Positions 9,883 to 20,006 of a stretch of 20,034 bases of DNA are shown here, in pieces. Source of the stretch: Hypsibius dujardini (taxonomy: Eukaryota > Tardigrada > Eutardigrada > Parachela > Hypsibiidae). How positions within the stretch are numbered: position 1 is the first letter of the stretch; each line of letters opens with the position of its first letter. Where the stretch lies: NCBI GenBank assembly GCA_001579985.1, contig LRSR01000479.1, positions 1 through 20,034 on the forward strand. Reading direction: 5' to 3'. Both the position numbers and the translations under genes were made by a program. Below the pieces are notes generated by a model. The model did no database searches. It was not told the origin of the DNA and saw nothing but the letters and a program-made list of their open reading frames with translations.

Positions 9883-11235
9883 AGTGGGATGCTCACTAAT
9901 TAGTCAATCAACTAACTACCGTTTCAACGAAAAGACCTTTTGATGGAACGGGTGACTGCTGAAGTGAAGAAAAATTCAACTGACAAAATCTAAAAAACAT
10001 AAATAAGATTCGAATATCATAACAACAAACGATAACAAATATATAATATATATAATAATACATTAATAATAATGCGAAGTTGAATTCAGGAGAAAAGGGA
10101 AAGCACAAAAGACAATCGAAATTCGGATTATTCTATTTCCCTTTCCCAAGTTTCAATCGGACAAACCGTCAATTTTATCTTCAATTTTCGTCAGCTACTG
10201 TCGAAACTAAACACTTCAAATGACACCTGACTGTCCTGGAAGAATTAAAGAAAGGCAGAAAAGCAGACCACAAAAATAAAGTATCATTCAATTCAACAAT
10301 CAACCGGGAAACCGTTGGGTTAATATATTCGGCTCCTAAATTAGCACGCAATTTATCAATCAAGCACCATAAAATTCACAAAATCAACCACCCTAATCAA
10401 ATGTCAACAGTTCAATCAAGCGAAGGATACAGCAGTCATCTTGCTACTGCTGCCTCAGAACGTTTCTTACCTTTCGTTTTGAATAAGTTGAGAAATGAAT
10501 TGGACATTTGAGAAGAGAAGAAAGACCGCGGCGCCGTTCCCTCTCCCGATCAGAGTGGAGCTGCTGAGCCAGTCAGCACTCGTAGACTTACTCCGATTAA
10601 AGACAACACTGAGTTGCGACAAAATGTCCTCCCTACAGTAAGGTCGCTAGGTCCAATAGACAACGCGGTGACTTGATGTCCCATCAACAACGAGGAATAT
10701 GAAATAGGTGACTGCCAGGATAATTTATTCCGCCAGGTTCCAAAGTTTGCAACCGGTTTAAAAGGTTCCGAGAAAATTTCGACAACTAAAATTATTTCAC
10801 GTCAACGAACACACTGTTTCCCTGTGTGTAGACTGGAGTGGTGGCATTATGTAAACAGTAGGCGTTCACACACGCCCTTGTGCCGCCTACTAGGCACTGC
10901 TGTGTTGAAAAACACATAGGTGCTGCGCCGATCAAGTTGTGCGCTTCCTTGGCAGCGATACTGACCAACGGTCAACATCTGCATCAGCATTTGGCTTTTT
11001 CATTCTGCAAAATTAATTATTCCTTTAGATTCTGTATACAACAAAAATCTACGATGACCGGGAAATTAAATAATGAAGCAATATACACTGTACTGGGTTT
11101 CGAATGACAATCAAGTGGCCGCGAAATCGGGCCTAGCAAAACAAGCGCTTGATTGGTTGATGTCCGCATTTTTGAATGAATCTCTGATGGCGCTGCAGTG
11201 TCAGTCTCACAGGATCGCCCACGAGCAAACCGTCT
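9883..11235. other. Intergenic region upstream of PPIP5K (promoter candidate), no gene seen
   Basis: About 1.35 kb between the PPIP5K start and the MATH-BTB relic. I see no convincing coding frame. It contains a TA-rich run at about 10036-10065 (repeated ATATATAATA) 150-180 bases upstream of the PPIP5K ATG, a GC-richer patch at about 10520-10640, and a short hairpin at 10857-10891. Short TCAA/ATCA motifs recur around 9900-10420. Any of these could be regulatory, but nothing fixes a transcription start. Confidence 0.5.
10036..10065. promoter_or_regulatory. TA-rich run upstream of PPIP5K, possible TATA region
   Basis: A nearly pure A/T run with repeated TATA on both strands, 150-180 bases upstream of the predicted start codon on the minus strand. 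Position and composition are the only support. It could equally be simple AT-rich sequence. Confidence 0.25.
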
Positions 11236-11239
11236 CAAT

Positions 11240-12110
11240 CTCTAAAGTATGATTATCCTCCGCGATCTTGTCCAATCCACCAGCGTCGACGAACAGTTTA
11301 TCCTTGCCTTCAGCTCCTGCAGGCTGTACTTCTCCGCCTGGATAATCCGATCAACAGTATTCCTTAAAGTGACCGTGCCCACCAGATGTTCCTAGCAGTT
11401 CGTACTCGTCCGCCGCCGTGACGAGAGTGTGCACCATTTCCTGGGGCTTCTTGATACAGCCGTTTTACATAAAGTTCAGCAGTGCCGCCGGCGTCTCCCA
11501 TCCACTTCCGGAATGGTGCAATCTTCCAGATGTTGTTTCCTCCGTGTCGTGGGCAAACATGACCGCGAAGACCGGTGAGCGGTCAGCCAGCACGATCCGA
11601 TGGACGGTAAATTCGCGTACGTCGGCCGAAACCAGGGTGAAGTCGGTTATGGTCTAGCTGGCATCACTGACGGGAAATTCGGCGAGGTCAACTTCTTAAG
11701 GACCTTCTCCGACTTCTTGGACATCCGTCTCGGTCCTCGAGTCACCACAATCTGTGCTTGAAGCTTCAAAGTGTCGCTGGTGAGGAATTTTAGCTGTGGA
11801 TTGCGAATATCGGCCAGGCTGATCTCGGCGGAGCACACCTCATGGCCGTCGTCGTCCGTGACGACTATGGTAGATCCCGTCGTGGCAGTGCTCACCCAAT
11901 CAGCCGCCTGGATACTGCAGTGTAAGTAAACATCAAATTAAGCGATAATAATAATTTATAAACTAGCACTGCTGAAATTCAATTTCTCTACTAATTCATT
12001 CGAATAGGAAAAATATCGAAGAGAAACATCAACGGAGAAGACTCCCTGGGATAAAGTATTAGCTGCTCTCATAGCTTTTCCCTCCGACTGACCGATTTTG
12101 CTGAAATAAA
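11240..12110 (-). pseudogene. Decayed MATH-BTB (SPOP/speckle-type POZ-like) gene
   Basis: Intact relatives are substrate adaptors for CUL3 ubiquitin ligases. On the minus strand, 11690-11915 reads as the C-terminal part of a MATH domain (VTDDDGHEVCSAEISL, then KFLTSDTLKLQAQIVV). After a frame change, 11654-11697 and then 11400-11653 read as a BTB domain: ITDFTLV, REFTVHRIVLADRSPVF and MFAHDTEE, the family hallmark, then TAADEYELL. A further frame change gives VDRIIQAEKYSLQELKARI (11296-11355), the segment following BTB. Breaks are TAG at 11654-11656, TAA at 11465-11467 and at least two frameshifts, near 11690 and 11390. Intron-like acceptors near 11915 and 12105 (TTTATTTCAG, then a frame with SEGKAMRAANTLSQGVF that loosely resembles the middle of MATH) argue against a processed retrocopy. 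The part upstream of 11915 is tentative. Confidence 0.8.
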
Positions 12111-12131
12111 GTGCAGCCGGTTACATATTCC

Positions 12132-12137
12132 TTTAAT
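12132..12137 (-). terminator. Candidate polyadenylation signal ATTAAA for the GPCR gene
   Basis: ATTAAA on the minus strand about 245 bases past the GPCR stop codon. Only position and motif support it. Confidence 0.25.
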
Positions 12138-12380
12138 AAATATAAGCAAAAACCTACAGCTGGTTCGGTCACTACCGTGCAGAAGAGGGACAATCTTGGA
12201 AAGTCTTTGACCCTCCGTAATTTGGCAATAGGCATGCCGAACTTTTCCCTAATTTTGAAGATTATATGAGAATTGAATTCTATTACATAAATTAACCAGT
12301 GAACTGTAAATTAAAAAGAAAACTAGGAATCTAAACCTCCACGCTTTCATGGCGGGCAGAAGTAGGTAGAAACCCTTCAG

Positions 12381-15300
12381 CTATGACCGCTCCTGACTCG
12401 TTGCGCTGAGTGACGTCACCGACATCGACGGCACATATGACACCGGCTTCCCTCTGATCCGACGAATCAACGTCACGAAGCCTCGATGAAAGGTCTCATT
12501 GGTCAGGTAGTACAGCAGTGAGTTGGTGGCGGTCGAACCGTGCGCCAGGAATACCGTCATCAGGTAGATCCACGCGGGAACATCGCTCATGGGAATCATC
12601 AGCATCAGCGCCAACGGCAGCCACGCCATCAGGAACACCGCGAAGCTCCGGAACAGGGTCCGCACTAGTAGCAGCTCCCGGTTGAAGGCCTTGCGAGCCT
12701 TTTTGGACTTCGATACCAGCTCAGGCTTGAACGGTGTGGTAAGTGTAGCGACGGGTGTTTGCACAGAATAGGTCGACGAAGCCGGGGTTAGTCGGGAACA
12801 ATTCGACTTGGTTTTCTTTCGTGCAGCGATGCGATTCTTGGCGGACTTGGTGGTCCGTACAAGCCGGTAGATGCGGAGGTAAGCGTAGAAACTGATGGTT
12901 AATGGCAATACGATCCCGACCGCGCCGAAAAATAGAGAGTAGGTCCAGAGGTCGGTCTCGCGGGTGCAGAGGTAAAACTGATCGACGTAGCCGTTCTGGC
13001 CCCAACCGACGTGGTTGGGGAAGTGGATGGAGAAGGCGATGAGCCAAACTGCGACAAGCCAAAGGATGGTCTTCTTCGGGGAGAAGAGGACATCGTAGAC
13101 GTCGTTGTGGCAGATGAAGACGAACCTGAAAATATAGAGCGAGATTTGTGATGGTTGCGTCTTCATAGGCAGACATGTACAGGTACAGACTCTGTACACG
13201 CAGACCCGCAAACAGAGACAGAAACATCGAGATTAACACAGACACAGGTACAAACATCAAGACAGAAATTGCTGCATTTTCATGTACAGGCCCATGGTAC
13301 ATACGCACGGAGCAGCAAACAGAGACAGGTTTCATAAACATCCAGATGAGCACAGCCACAGACACAGATATAGACATCGAGGCAGACATCGTTACGGCAC
13401 CAGGTACATACACAAAAACACACAGAAATGAGGGAGGAAACACAGGCACAAACACAGATGAAGACACGGTAGATGAAAGACGAAGACCCAGATTCAGACA
13501 GACACGAACAAAAATCCACACGCAGATTCATACGCAGATACAAACACGGTTTTAAAGGTAGACTCTCATACAGACTCAAACGCAAATACAGGCACCAATA
13601 CAGTCTCAGACACAGACACGGGCGAAAACAAGTTGGCATAGACACAGACTCCCTGTACCAGAGGCACAGACACTGATGTGGCAATAATGCAATAATGACC
13701 CTCCCAGGAGTAATTAATTGCTTTGACTCATGCGATGTAAGAATAAGAAATAAATTACAAAAACTGTACTAATCCCATAATCTATGTGCGCATGCCCTTA
13801 AAACAATTTTGTATAGCCGTCATATGTCTGGTCAACATTATGTGATCACGGAAATCACGAAGCGCTAATTCTCTAGGTGAAAATTTGGTTAACATAACGC
13901 GATTGATGTCACGAGAATGGCTCCCGTCCCATCTGGACAGAATCCCTTTCTCGATTCTCTAAGGGATCACGATAGCAAGATTTTGCAAGACTCTTTGCGG
14001 CAATTGCTTCATCGTTGCGCTTTGAAACATTTAAATTCTGCGTCCATGGGGAATTGGGGATTGCCTTCAACACCTCGCATTACCAGAACGTGACAAGGTG
14101 CGTCTCATTGTACATGCCACGAATAGAAACTGCGTATGCTGTTCTATAGTGCTGTACTGTCCCAAGTAGTGCAGATCTCCACAGCTTCAGACTAAACTTT
14201 TTGTCCTTACCTCCCGGATTAACCGGATGTTCTAGCACTAATTGGATCGCATTCTAATAATACATTTTGGAAACTACAGAAGCACCGTAAATGAAAGGTG
14301 CTTCGCTGATTTTGGAGGCCAGCTGTCAACCGATCATCACAGCATCCGCCAGAAAATACTTTGTTGGTTAAGAGAGGCACGGTACTCGTACAGGCACTCG
14401 GACATATTTGATGAAAGTTAGTCCCTCCCTACAGGAAGTTTCGAGAAACCCCACGACTGCCTCGGTGAACCTCCAACTGCGTTTTTCACATACATGGGCA
14501 ATTAGGAATTTCCTACTGCACTATGCAAGCAAACCAAAAACGGGTGATCAAATCTTTGGCTTGTCGCAAAATTTTAACACGCGGGTTTCGTAATCCATCC
14601 CTCACAAGTTTTAATTGTGTTTACCGACGGGAGTGTTGCACGAGTATTCTCATCATACGCTACAGCCAAACAGTAATTCAACTCCTCTGTACCTGTTAAC
14701 AGCAACAGCGGTATTGGACCAGATAGCGGCCAGACATCCCGGCGCACAGACACTTGCCACGATGAGACACAGGGTCACCCTATCCCGCCAGAATGGAGCC
14801 CCATGAATAACGCCTGCAAAAAGAGACGGTCTGCTGTGCTGCCTATGTTTCTCTCGTCGTTCATCAGGTGCTTAACGGTGATAGAATAAAAAGGATTGCA
14901 GTACGAGTACTTAGGGTTGCTACTTACTTAGAATATTGAAGGGAACTACGACGGCGATGAGAATTAAATCTGACAGCGCCAAATTGACTAGAAAAATGTT
15001 GCGTGTATTGCGGAGGTCTTTGATGAATCCAATAGTGACGATAATCTGAATTGGAGGAAGTGACCCTTTTAATTATCGCCGGACACAGACACGAACACAG
15101 CGGCAGTTGTAGAGACCGACATGGACACATATGGAAAAAAGAACCAGACAGAGGCATTATAGACAGAGATACAGACATAGGCACAGACACCACAGACATG
15201 GAGGCAGTCATTGACACGACCATAGACATAGATCCAGACAAACGCAGATGCAGACGCAGCAGTCCCAGACAAAGACACCACAGGCACAGATGCAGACAGA

Positions 15301-15524
15301 CAGACATTATTCTAGTAGCACAATACGTTGGGGCTACTTGCTAGTGAATTCCCGATGAATCCGGCGACGCTGAATACGACCATAGCCACAATGAAAATCA
15401 GTCGCACGACCCAGTCGCGAGATTGCTCCTCCACTAAGATCCTTGTTGCGTTGTCGTTCGTGGAGGGTGTCGTCGCCTTCTGTTCCACGGTCCAGTTGGC
15501 TGCGTGGTCAAGAGTAGGAATCAT
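12381..15524 (-). CDS. Rhodopsin-class (class A) GPCR, melatonin-receptor/Tre1-like, 4 exons, complete
   Basis: Exons 15342-15524, 14928-15045, 14693-14813 and 12381-13125 join in phase to 388 residues. The ATG at 15522-15524 is preceded by in-frame TAG (15528-15530). The N-terminus has glycosylation sites NWT (10) and NAT (25). TM1 ends GFIGNSL, TM2 has NLALSD (82-87), ECL1/TM3 has W109 and C116, and C194 is the likely disulfide partner. TM3 ends AVAVNRF (140-142) in place of DRY. NRF-VFICHNDVYDVLFS, PNHVGWG, YAYLRIYRLVR and NSLLYYLTN in TM7 resemble melatonin receptors (NRY, YICH, YD.L, NAIIY) and the Tre1/Moody group. TM6 has AWLP in place of CWxP. A basic third loop and a short Ser-rich tail follow. 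The class assignment is secure; ligand and subfamily are inference. Confidence 0.94.
13165..13676. repeat. Degenerate CAGACA/CAGA array of about 510 bp in GPCR intron 3
   Basis: Interrupted units of CAGACA, CACAGA and CAGA on the plus strand with scattered TACA and CATA variants, the longest such tract in the window. Lack of stops in biased repeats produces open frames on both strands (for example 13175-13555 plus and 13280-13684 minus) that are not genes. Confidence 0.85.
14279..14304. repeat. 8-bp perfect hairpin in GPCR intron 3
   Basis: GAAGCACC at 14279-14286 and GGTGCTTC at 14297-14304 with a ten-base loop. It may be a chance palindrome. Confidence 0.4.
15046..15341 (-). other. GC-AG intron 1 of the GPCR gene
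   Basis: On the minus strand the exon ends GGG AAT TCA CTA, followed by GCAAGT (15336-15341), a good GC-type donor. The acceptor is CCAATTCAG before ATT ATC GTC. The join gives GNSL-IIVTIGFIKDLRN, the expected TM1 to first-loop sequence. The GT three bases on would shift the frame and lose all receptor sequence in exon 2. Bases 15079-15305 are a CAGACA-type tract. Confidence 0.8.
15079..15305. repeat. CAGACA-polarity tract in GPCR intron 1
   Basis: Degenerate CAGACA/CACAGA on the plus strand, the same polarity as the array in intron 3 of this gene. Confidence 0.85.
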
Positions 15525-15864
15525 TTTCTAGTCCTGCGCCGCGAGGTCACAAAGTACACAGGCAACAGTCGGAGTACAATGACCAATCGTTATGCGATTC
15601 TGGACCGTTTGTCTCTTTCACATACAGAATGACGAAAAACAGTCTGCGGAGTTTACGTTTTATGAAACAGGCTCTCGCGAGCTCCAGCATCCAGTCATGC
15701 AACTATAATGATGTGGTGCGCAGTGTGAGTCGCGTGATTATATATTTAGGGTTCCGTCGTACATGTACTAACTAGTCAGGGAATGGGAGCAGCACCTTGT
15801 TACTTGACATTAAACATTCACACACATACGGCACGGGCTAAAAAGCGCTGTGAAAGTGTGAAGT

Positions 15865-16470
15865 GTGGGAAATAAAAAGAATTTTGAAATAAGTTTTAAC
15901 CAAAAACCTCATCTTATATTTATAGGAATAAAAATTCTAAAACGTAAATACAAAATAAACTGCAAAAATCGCAGCATTATGTGCGTGCACTTATACTGCG
16001 TACAGTACTTGTACAAATTGGACGTACTTGTAAATAGCAGTTATACTTTTTGAATAGTTGTTTTGAAACGCAGATTTATTTTTTGCTAAAAAATATATGT
16101 ACCTATCCATACAAAACAAACAGGAGTTAATTTTCAATTAATTCTCATTGCAATTTCATTTAAATTCGTATTAAATCATAATCATTTTTACGGTCATGCC
16201 TTGAGTGCAGTACATTTTTTTATTCAGTGCTATTTCATACGTTTTTTTAATTTTGATATAAATACTTATGTAATGTTTAAATTTACACAATCAAAAGAGC
16301 TTTAAAATCAATAAACTCTTTTTAATTATATTTTAACTTGGAAATATCCAATGAATATTGACATATTGAATTTTGAAGTATTGATTTTATTTTGTATTAC
16401 TGTAAATATAAGGTAATCCTTCTGGGTAAAATTTATTTCAAATTTCTTTTAATGTCACAAACTTCACAAC
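15865..16470. other. AT-rich block
   Basis: Visibly richer in A and T than either flank, with runs of T and A up to seven and several TTTATT (AATAAA on the minus strand). No coding frame makes sense. It may be MCMBP 3' flank or intergenic spacer. Confidence 0.6.
16432..16437 (-). terminator. Candidate polyadenylation signal AATAAA for MCMBP
   Basis: AATAAA on the minus strand about 620 bases past the MCMBP stop. Further copies at 16386-16391 and 16075-16080 are alternatives. Confidence 0.3.
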
Positions 16471-17055
16471 TTCACATCACAACTTTACTCCCCAACTTCA
16501 CAGCGCTTTTTAGACCGTGCCCACATACACCGTGCGCGACCGATTCGATCGGTTTAAACGACGACTCAGTTCTCCCTCTTCCTCCCTTCTCTTCCTGTGC
16601 CATTGGATTCCGCTATCAATCGTCCACGCAAAATCGTTTTCCTCACTATAATTAATTTGCCTGAATAAGCACGTACGTATTTTCGAGAGGGGCACAGCAC
16701 TGTATTCGCACCCTACGGGAGAGCTCCTTAACGACTTCCGGCTTGCACGCAACATCCAGAAAATTACTTCCATCGCCGCGCACCCGAAATAAGACCGACT
16801 CACTGATCTCCGATTCCAGTAAAATCAAGCAACATCACTCTCTTGACTCAAGTGGGCACTGCTATTCTACTCTTAAATTACATCGACCGCACAGTGTAAC
16901 GAAGGGAAAAAACGCACTTGAAAAGAATCCTGACAAGAAACATACGACACATCGAGCGCTGAGAAGCAAGCAATGGGGGACAAAAATTTACCGATCATCT
17001 ACCTTGGACCGCATATGAAAAATGGTTATCCATCCTGTAGAAACACGGGGAAGCA

Positions 17056-20006
17056 TCAGCGAATTCCGGTCTCCTTCAGTCGGCGAGACCGCTCCGACTC
17101 GAGGTGAAGGACTTCATCCCAGCGCTGCTGGGTCAGAACGACCTCTCCGTGACTGATGGTCATGTAACGTGCCAGTTCCAGCTGCTGGTGTAGGTCATCC
17201 GGTGAGATGGAACGATCGGCTTTCCGGGAGGTGACAAACTTGTTAACGATGGCCTGAAACAGCAGCAAAGGATTGAAAACCGGAAATACAGACTCATTTT
17301 AGGTGGTTGTGATTTCCCAAGACAGTATAGTACTGCACAATAAAATTGAGCGAAAACATTTCCCAATGGACAAACGAGACGAACAGACAGAAAGACTTGC
17401 AGATACAAATAAGACACAGATGGTAAGACAGTCCAAACAGACGTAGATGGTAAGACACCGATGGTAAGACAGACATGCAAATAGAGAGACGTGCAAAGGC
17501 ACAGGCAGATAAGTCACAGGCAGACGGGAAAAAAATAGCAAGAACAGCCAACAGACAAGTGGTGCTCACAAGAGAGACAAAGACAACCTGACACCGTCAT
17601 ACTGGTCACAGGCAAGAAGGAAAGGAACTCAAAGGATGTGACGTACCTCACGCATTTCAGGGGGGATTTCGTAATCGAGGAACCGCACAGTGACTAAGTA
17701 CTGCCGGATCTGCCAGATAATTTCCTCATCCAGTGCGGCACAGTCGACGGCGGCTCCATTCGGCGAGAGTGGCACGATGCAGCGGCAATTGACTAACGAC
17801 TTGCCCTGGCTCAACACCAGCACAGGAATGTCCATCAGAAAGGGAATGGTCTGTCCGAAGAGAAAGTTGAAATCCAATTTCTGATCGCTAACCAGCTTTT
17901 GGAGTGCCAACAGATTACGACAGCCTAAACGAAAAAAACAATTCAGGAGGCAAAACAAATTCAAATGGCTAACATGTGTCTTACCTGTGTCGTTTAAGGT
18001 GCCAGTATCCATTCCCAGCTCGTCCAGCGCCAGGTGGGTGTGCTTTGGCAGTTGCAGCAGACCCGGCAGGAGCTCGTTGTCAATGGTGCCGGGAACTTCG
18101 GTCATCTTCGGGGCCATCAAGGCGGAGTTCAGAGTGGCAATGCTCATGGGGAAGACGGCTAACTGCAGGAAAAAAACGATTCCTATTCAACAGTGTTCCC
18201 AATCTCCCGCCCAAGCTCCGGGAAGGTCTCGGTACAAAACATTACTTGCGTCAGAATATTTTCCAAAGTTCCCAGCAGTCGTTTGACGAAAGTCACGTCT
18301 TGCGGCATCCCAGTTAGGTTCAGGGGGAAGTTTCCGATCGCCTGATCATCAGCTCTAGCATATCTTAGAACAATACAGTTGCTGTTTAGATGGAAAGCCA
18401 TCAGATAGTCCGCTTAAAAGCATTGCAATTTTTTTATCCGGTCGGAAAGTATGCCCGTCTGGGTGCCTGTGGCAGTAACTGCATGTATATCTGACTGACG
18501 GCGTGTCCAATTAACTGTTTTGTCTGTCTGTCTGTCTGTATGTATGTATCTCTGTCTCTCTTTGTCTGCCGGTCTGTCTGCTCATTCCATCTTATCTGCG
18601 GGTCTTAGTCCGCTTTCATTCTTATCCTGCAGACAGACATATAATGGAAGACTCACATCGAAGAGATCAAGTGAAGCAGAAGGTACTCAGCCCCCAAAGC
18701 ATCCCCGTTCAAGCAAAACTTCAACAGCTCCATCAGTGACTCTCGAACTCGCACGAAGGAAAATCCATCCTCACGCGACATGCTTAAAATGCCTTCCAAA
18801 ATAACAAATTAAGTTGCGCATTTTGGCGACGTGCCAGTGTTTATCATGGTCAAGTTATGCCTTACGGGTTTTATCCAACGGCAAGGCCGGATGAGTGTGC
18901 AGCAAATCCTCGTAAAGCAAAACATTCAATCGCATCTCATCATGCTGAACTGGAAAAGCGGATATAGCAGGAGAATCACCCGCTCCTCTCTCAGGTGACG
19001 GGAGCATCGGATCGTCAAATGACAGCAGTCCAAACAGCTCCACGGCATCGTTGACCGCAACGCTGGCTCCGGCCTCAGCGAAAAACTGAAAACAAAAATT
19101 ATGTGCACTCGAAACGAACGGCATGGGAGAAAATCCTCCGTACATTAGCGACCAAGACGGGTTGGCTGGGATCGAGGGGCTTGTCCGAGGTCGACTTGCC
19201 ATGCTCATGAATCGCTCGAGACCACGCACTTTCGACCGGTAGCGAAACACATTTCAAGGACCGCATCTCACTTAGAGCTCCACGCTCTCCAAAAGCCACG
19301 ACTTGTTCGCCCATCTGCAAAGAAAGTTAGAACCTCATTGAGCACAAAGTCACAAACCCGATTAGTTAAGTAGAGCACAGATCTACTAAATATCAACCGG
19401 ACCCAACAAGCAGGTTGAGATCGCATTCGGCGACATGAAAGGGGCACAGCTACAATGTATTGGAGTTAAGCCATGCAATCACTCAATCACTCGAAGGAAA
19501 CAACAGAAGAAACCCATAATCGATTTACTAAAAGTCAATAAAAACTTCTGACGTTGTCAAAAAATCGTGCTAAAAAGGCATAACAAAACAAAAGGGGGTT
19601 CAGTGCAACTTAAGAGATCGGAAAATTTAAAATGACTATCATTCAAATAGTCAATATGAAGCAAACAAAGCCGGCAAACGAACGTCCAAGTCGTCAATCA
19701 ATTAATTAGCCGATCGAAGTCATGCCAATCGAGCAGTACAACATTCACCTTATTTTAAATTCTACCCGCAGTTTGCTCACGTAGGCTAGGGATCAAGGAC
19801 ACCCACTCTCTTACCTCCAAAACCACTCCATCGCGGAACATCGCACACACCGCCTTAATATCCCCAGAATTCAGCTGACGCACTTGCAGAAAGCCTTGAT
19901 GGTAGCTGGACGGGCGCTCATCACGAACCATGCAACGAAACCGGACCAAACTGTTAGTTGGAATAGCCTGCAACTGCTCTTTCGATAACCCGTTAATCAG
20001 CGGCAC
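17056..20006 (-). CDS. MCMBP: MCMBP, mini-chromosome maintenance complex-binding protein, 5'-partial (last 8 exons)
   Basis: The nuclear protein binds MCM subunits in place of MCM2 and affects MCM complex assembly and unloading and sister-chromatid cohesion. Exons: 19815-20006, 19144-19314, 18866-19085, 18657-18792, 18246-18363, 17985-18162, 17647-17924, 17056-17253. They total 1491 nt (496 residues plus stop) with GT-AG ends and consistent phase. Family landmarks in order: NSLVRFRCMVRDE, LKCVSLPVESAW, VNDAVELFGLLSFDDP, AEYLLLHLISSI-YARADD, FPLNLTG, GLLQLPKHTHLALDE, LNDTGCRNL, QKLDFNF, LVLSQGKSLV, RFLDYEIPPEMRE, SPDDLHQQLELARYMT and RWDEVLHLESERSRRLKE. Human MCMBP has about 640 residues, so roughly the first 100 are beyond the edge. 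The linker between the first two blocks (GKSTSDKPLDPSQ) looks shorter than the human one. Confidence 0.95.
17254..17646 (-). other. MCMBP last intron with CAGA tract
   Basis: From GTACGT after GAG (17646) to CTGTTTCAG (17254), phase 0. Bases 17379-17530 are a degenerate CAGA/GACA tract on the plus strand that includes GATGGTAAGACA three times (about 17415-17470). Confidence 0.85.
18364..18656 (-). other. MCMBP intron with CTGT tract
   Basis: From GTGAGT (18656) to TTGTTCTAAG (18364). Removing it makes the split codon AT-A and joins LISS to IYARADD, as in the family. Reading through would insert MAFHLNSNCIVLR-like sequence that does not belong. Bases 18518-18590 carry (CTGT)n on the plus strand. 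Confidence 0.85.
19315..19814 (-). other. MCMBP 500-base intron, no internal feature seen
   Basis: From GTAAGA after GAG (19814) to TTCTTTGCAG (19315), phase 0. Unlike other long introns here it has no tetranucleotide tract. Apart from short TCAATCA motifs near 19480 and 19695, I see nothing in it. Confidence 0.8.

Larger units (their letters stand above)
13126..14692 (-). other. Large intron 3 of the GPCR gene
   Basis: A 1567-base intron from GTACAG (14692) to TATTTTCAG (13126), interrupting the NR|F codon after TM3. The half nearest exon 4 is a CAGACA array (13165-13676). The rest is unique-looking sequence with no coding frame I recognise and a small hairpin at 14279-14304. Confidence 0.8.
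15525..17055. other. Intergenic region between MCMBP and the GPCR, no gene seen
   Basis: About 1.5 kb. It should hold the GPCR promoter (right of 15524) and the MCMBP 3' UTR (left of 17056). A TATA-like TATATATTTA on the plus strand near 15740-15750 lies about 215 bases upstream of the GPCR ATG. The block 15865-16470 is very AT-rich. The short open frames at 16510-17018 on both strands have no recognisable domain. Confidence 0.5.

Noticed and set aside
12170-12240. Minus frame with LSLFCTVV resembling MATH sequence
   Set aside because: The similarity is short and overlaps in role with the better MATH end at 11690-11915; too weak to add to the pseudogene.
13175-13684. Open frames of 126 and 134 codons on opposite strands
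   Set aside because: Low-complexity products of the CAGACA array with no family resemblance.
14845-14885. CTGATGA followed by GAGAAAC on the minus strand, recalling a hammerhead ribozyme core
   Set aside because: The bases between the two core boxes cannot form stem II, and no flanking stems I or III are evident.
16510-17018. Overlapping frames of 91-97 codons on both strands
   Set aside because: Nothing recognisable; they lie in the MCMBP 3' flank.
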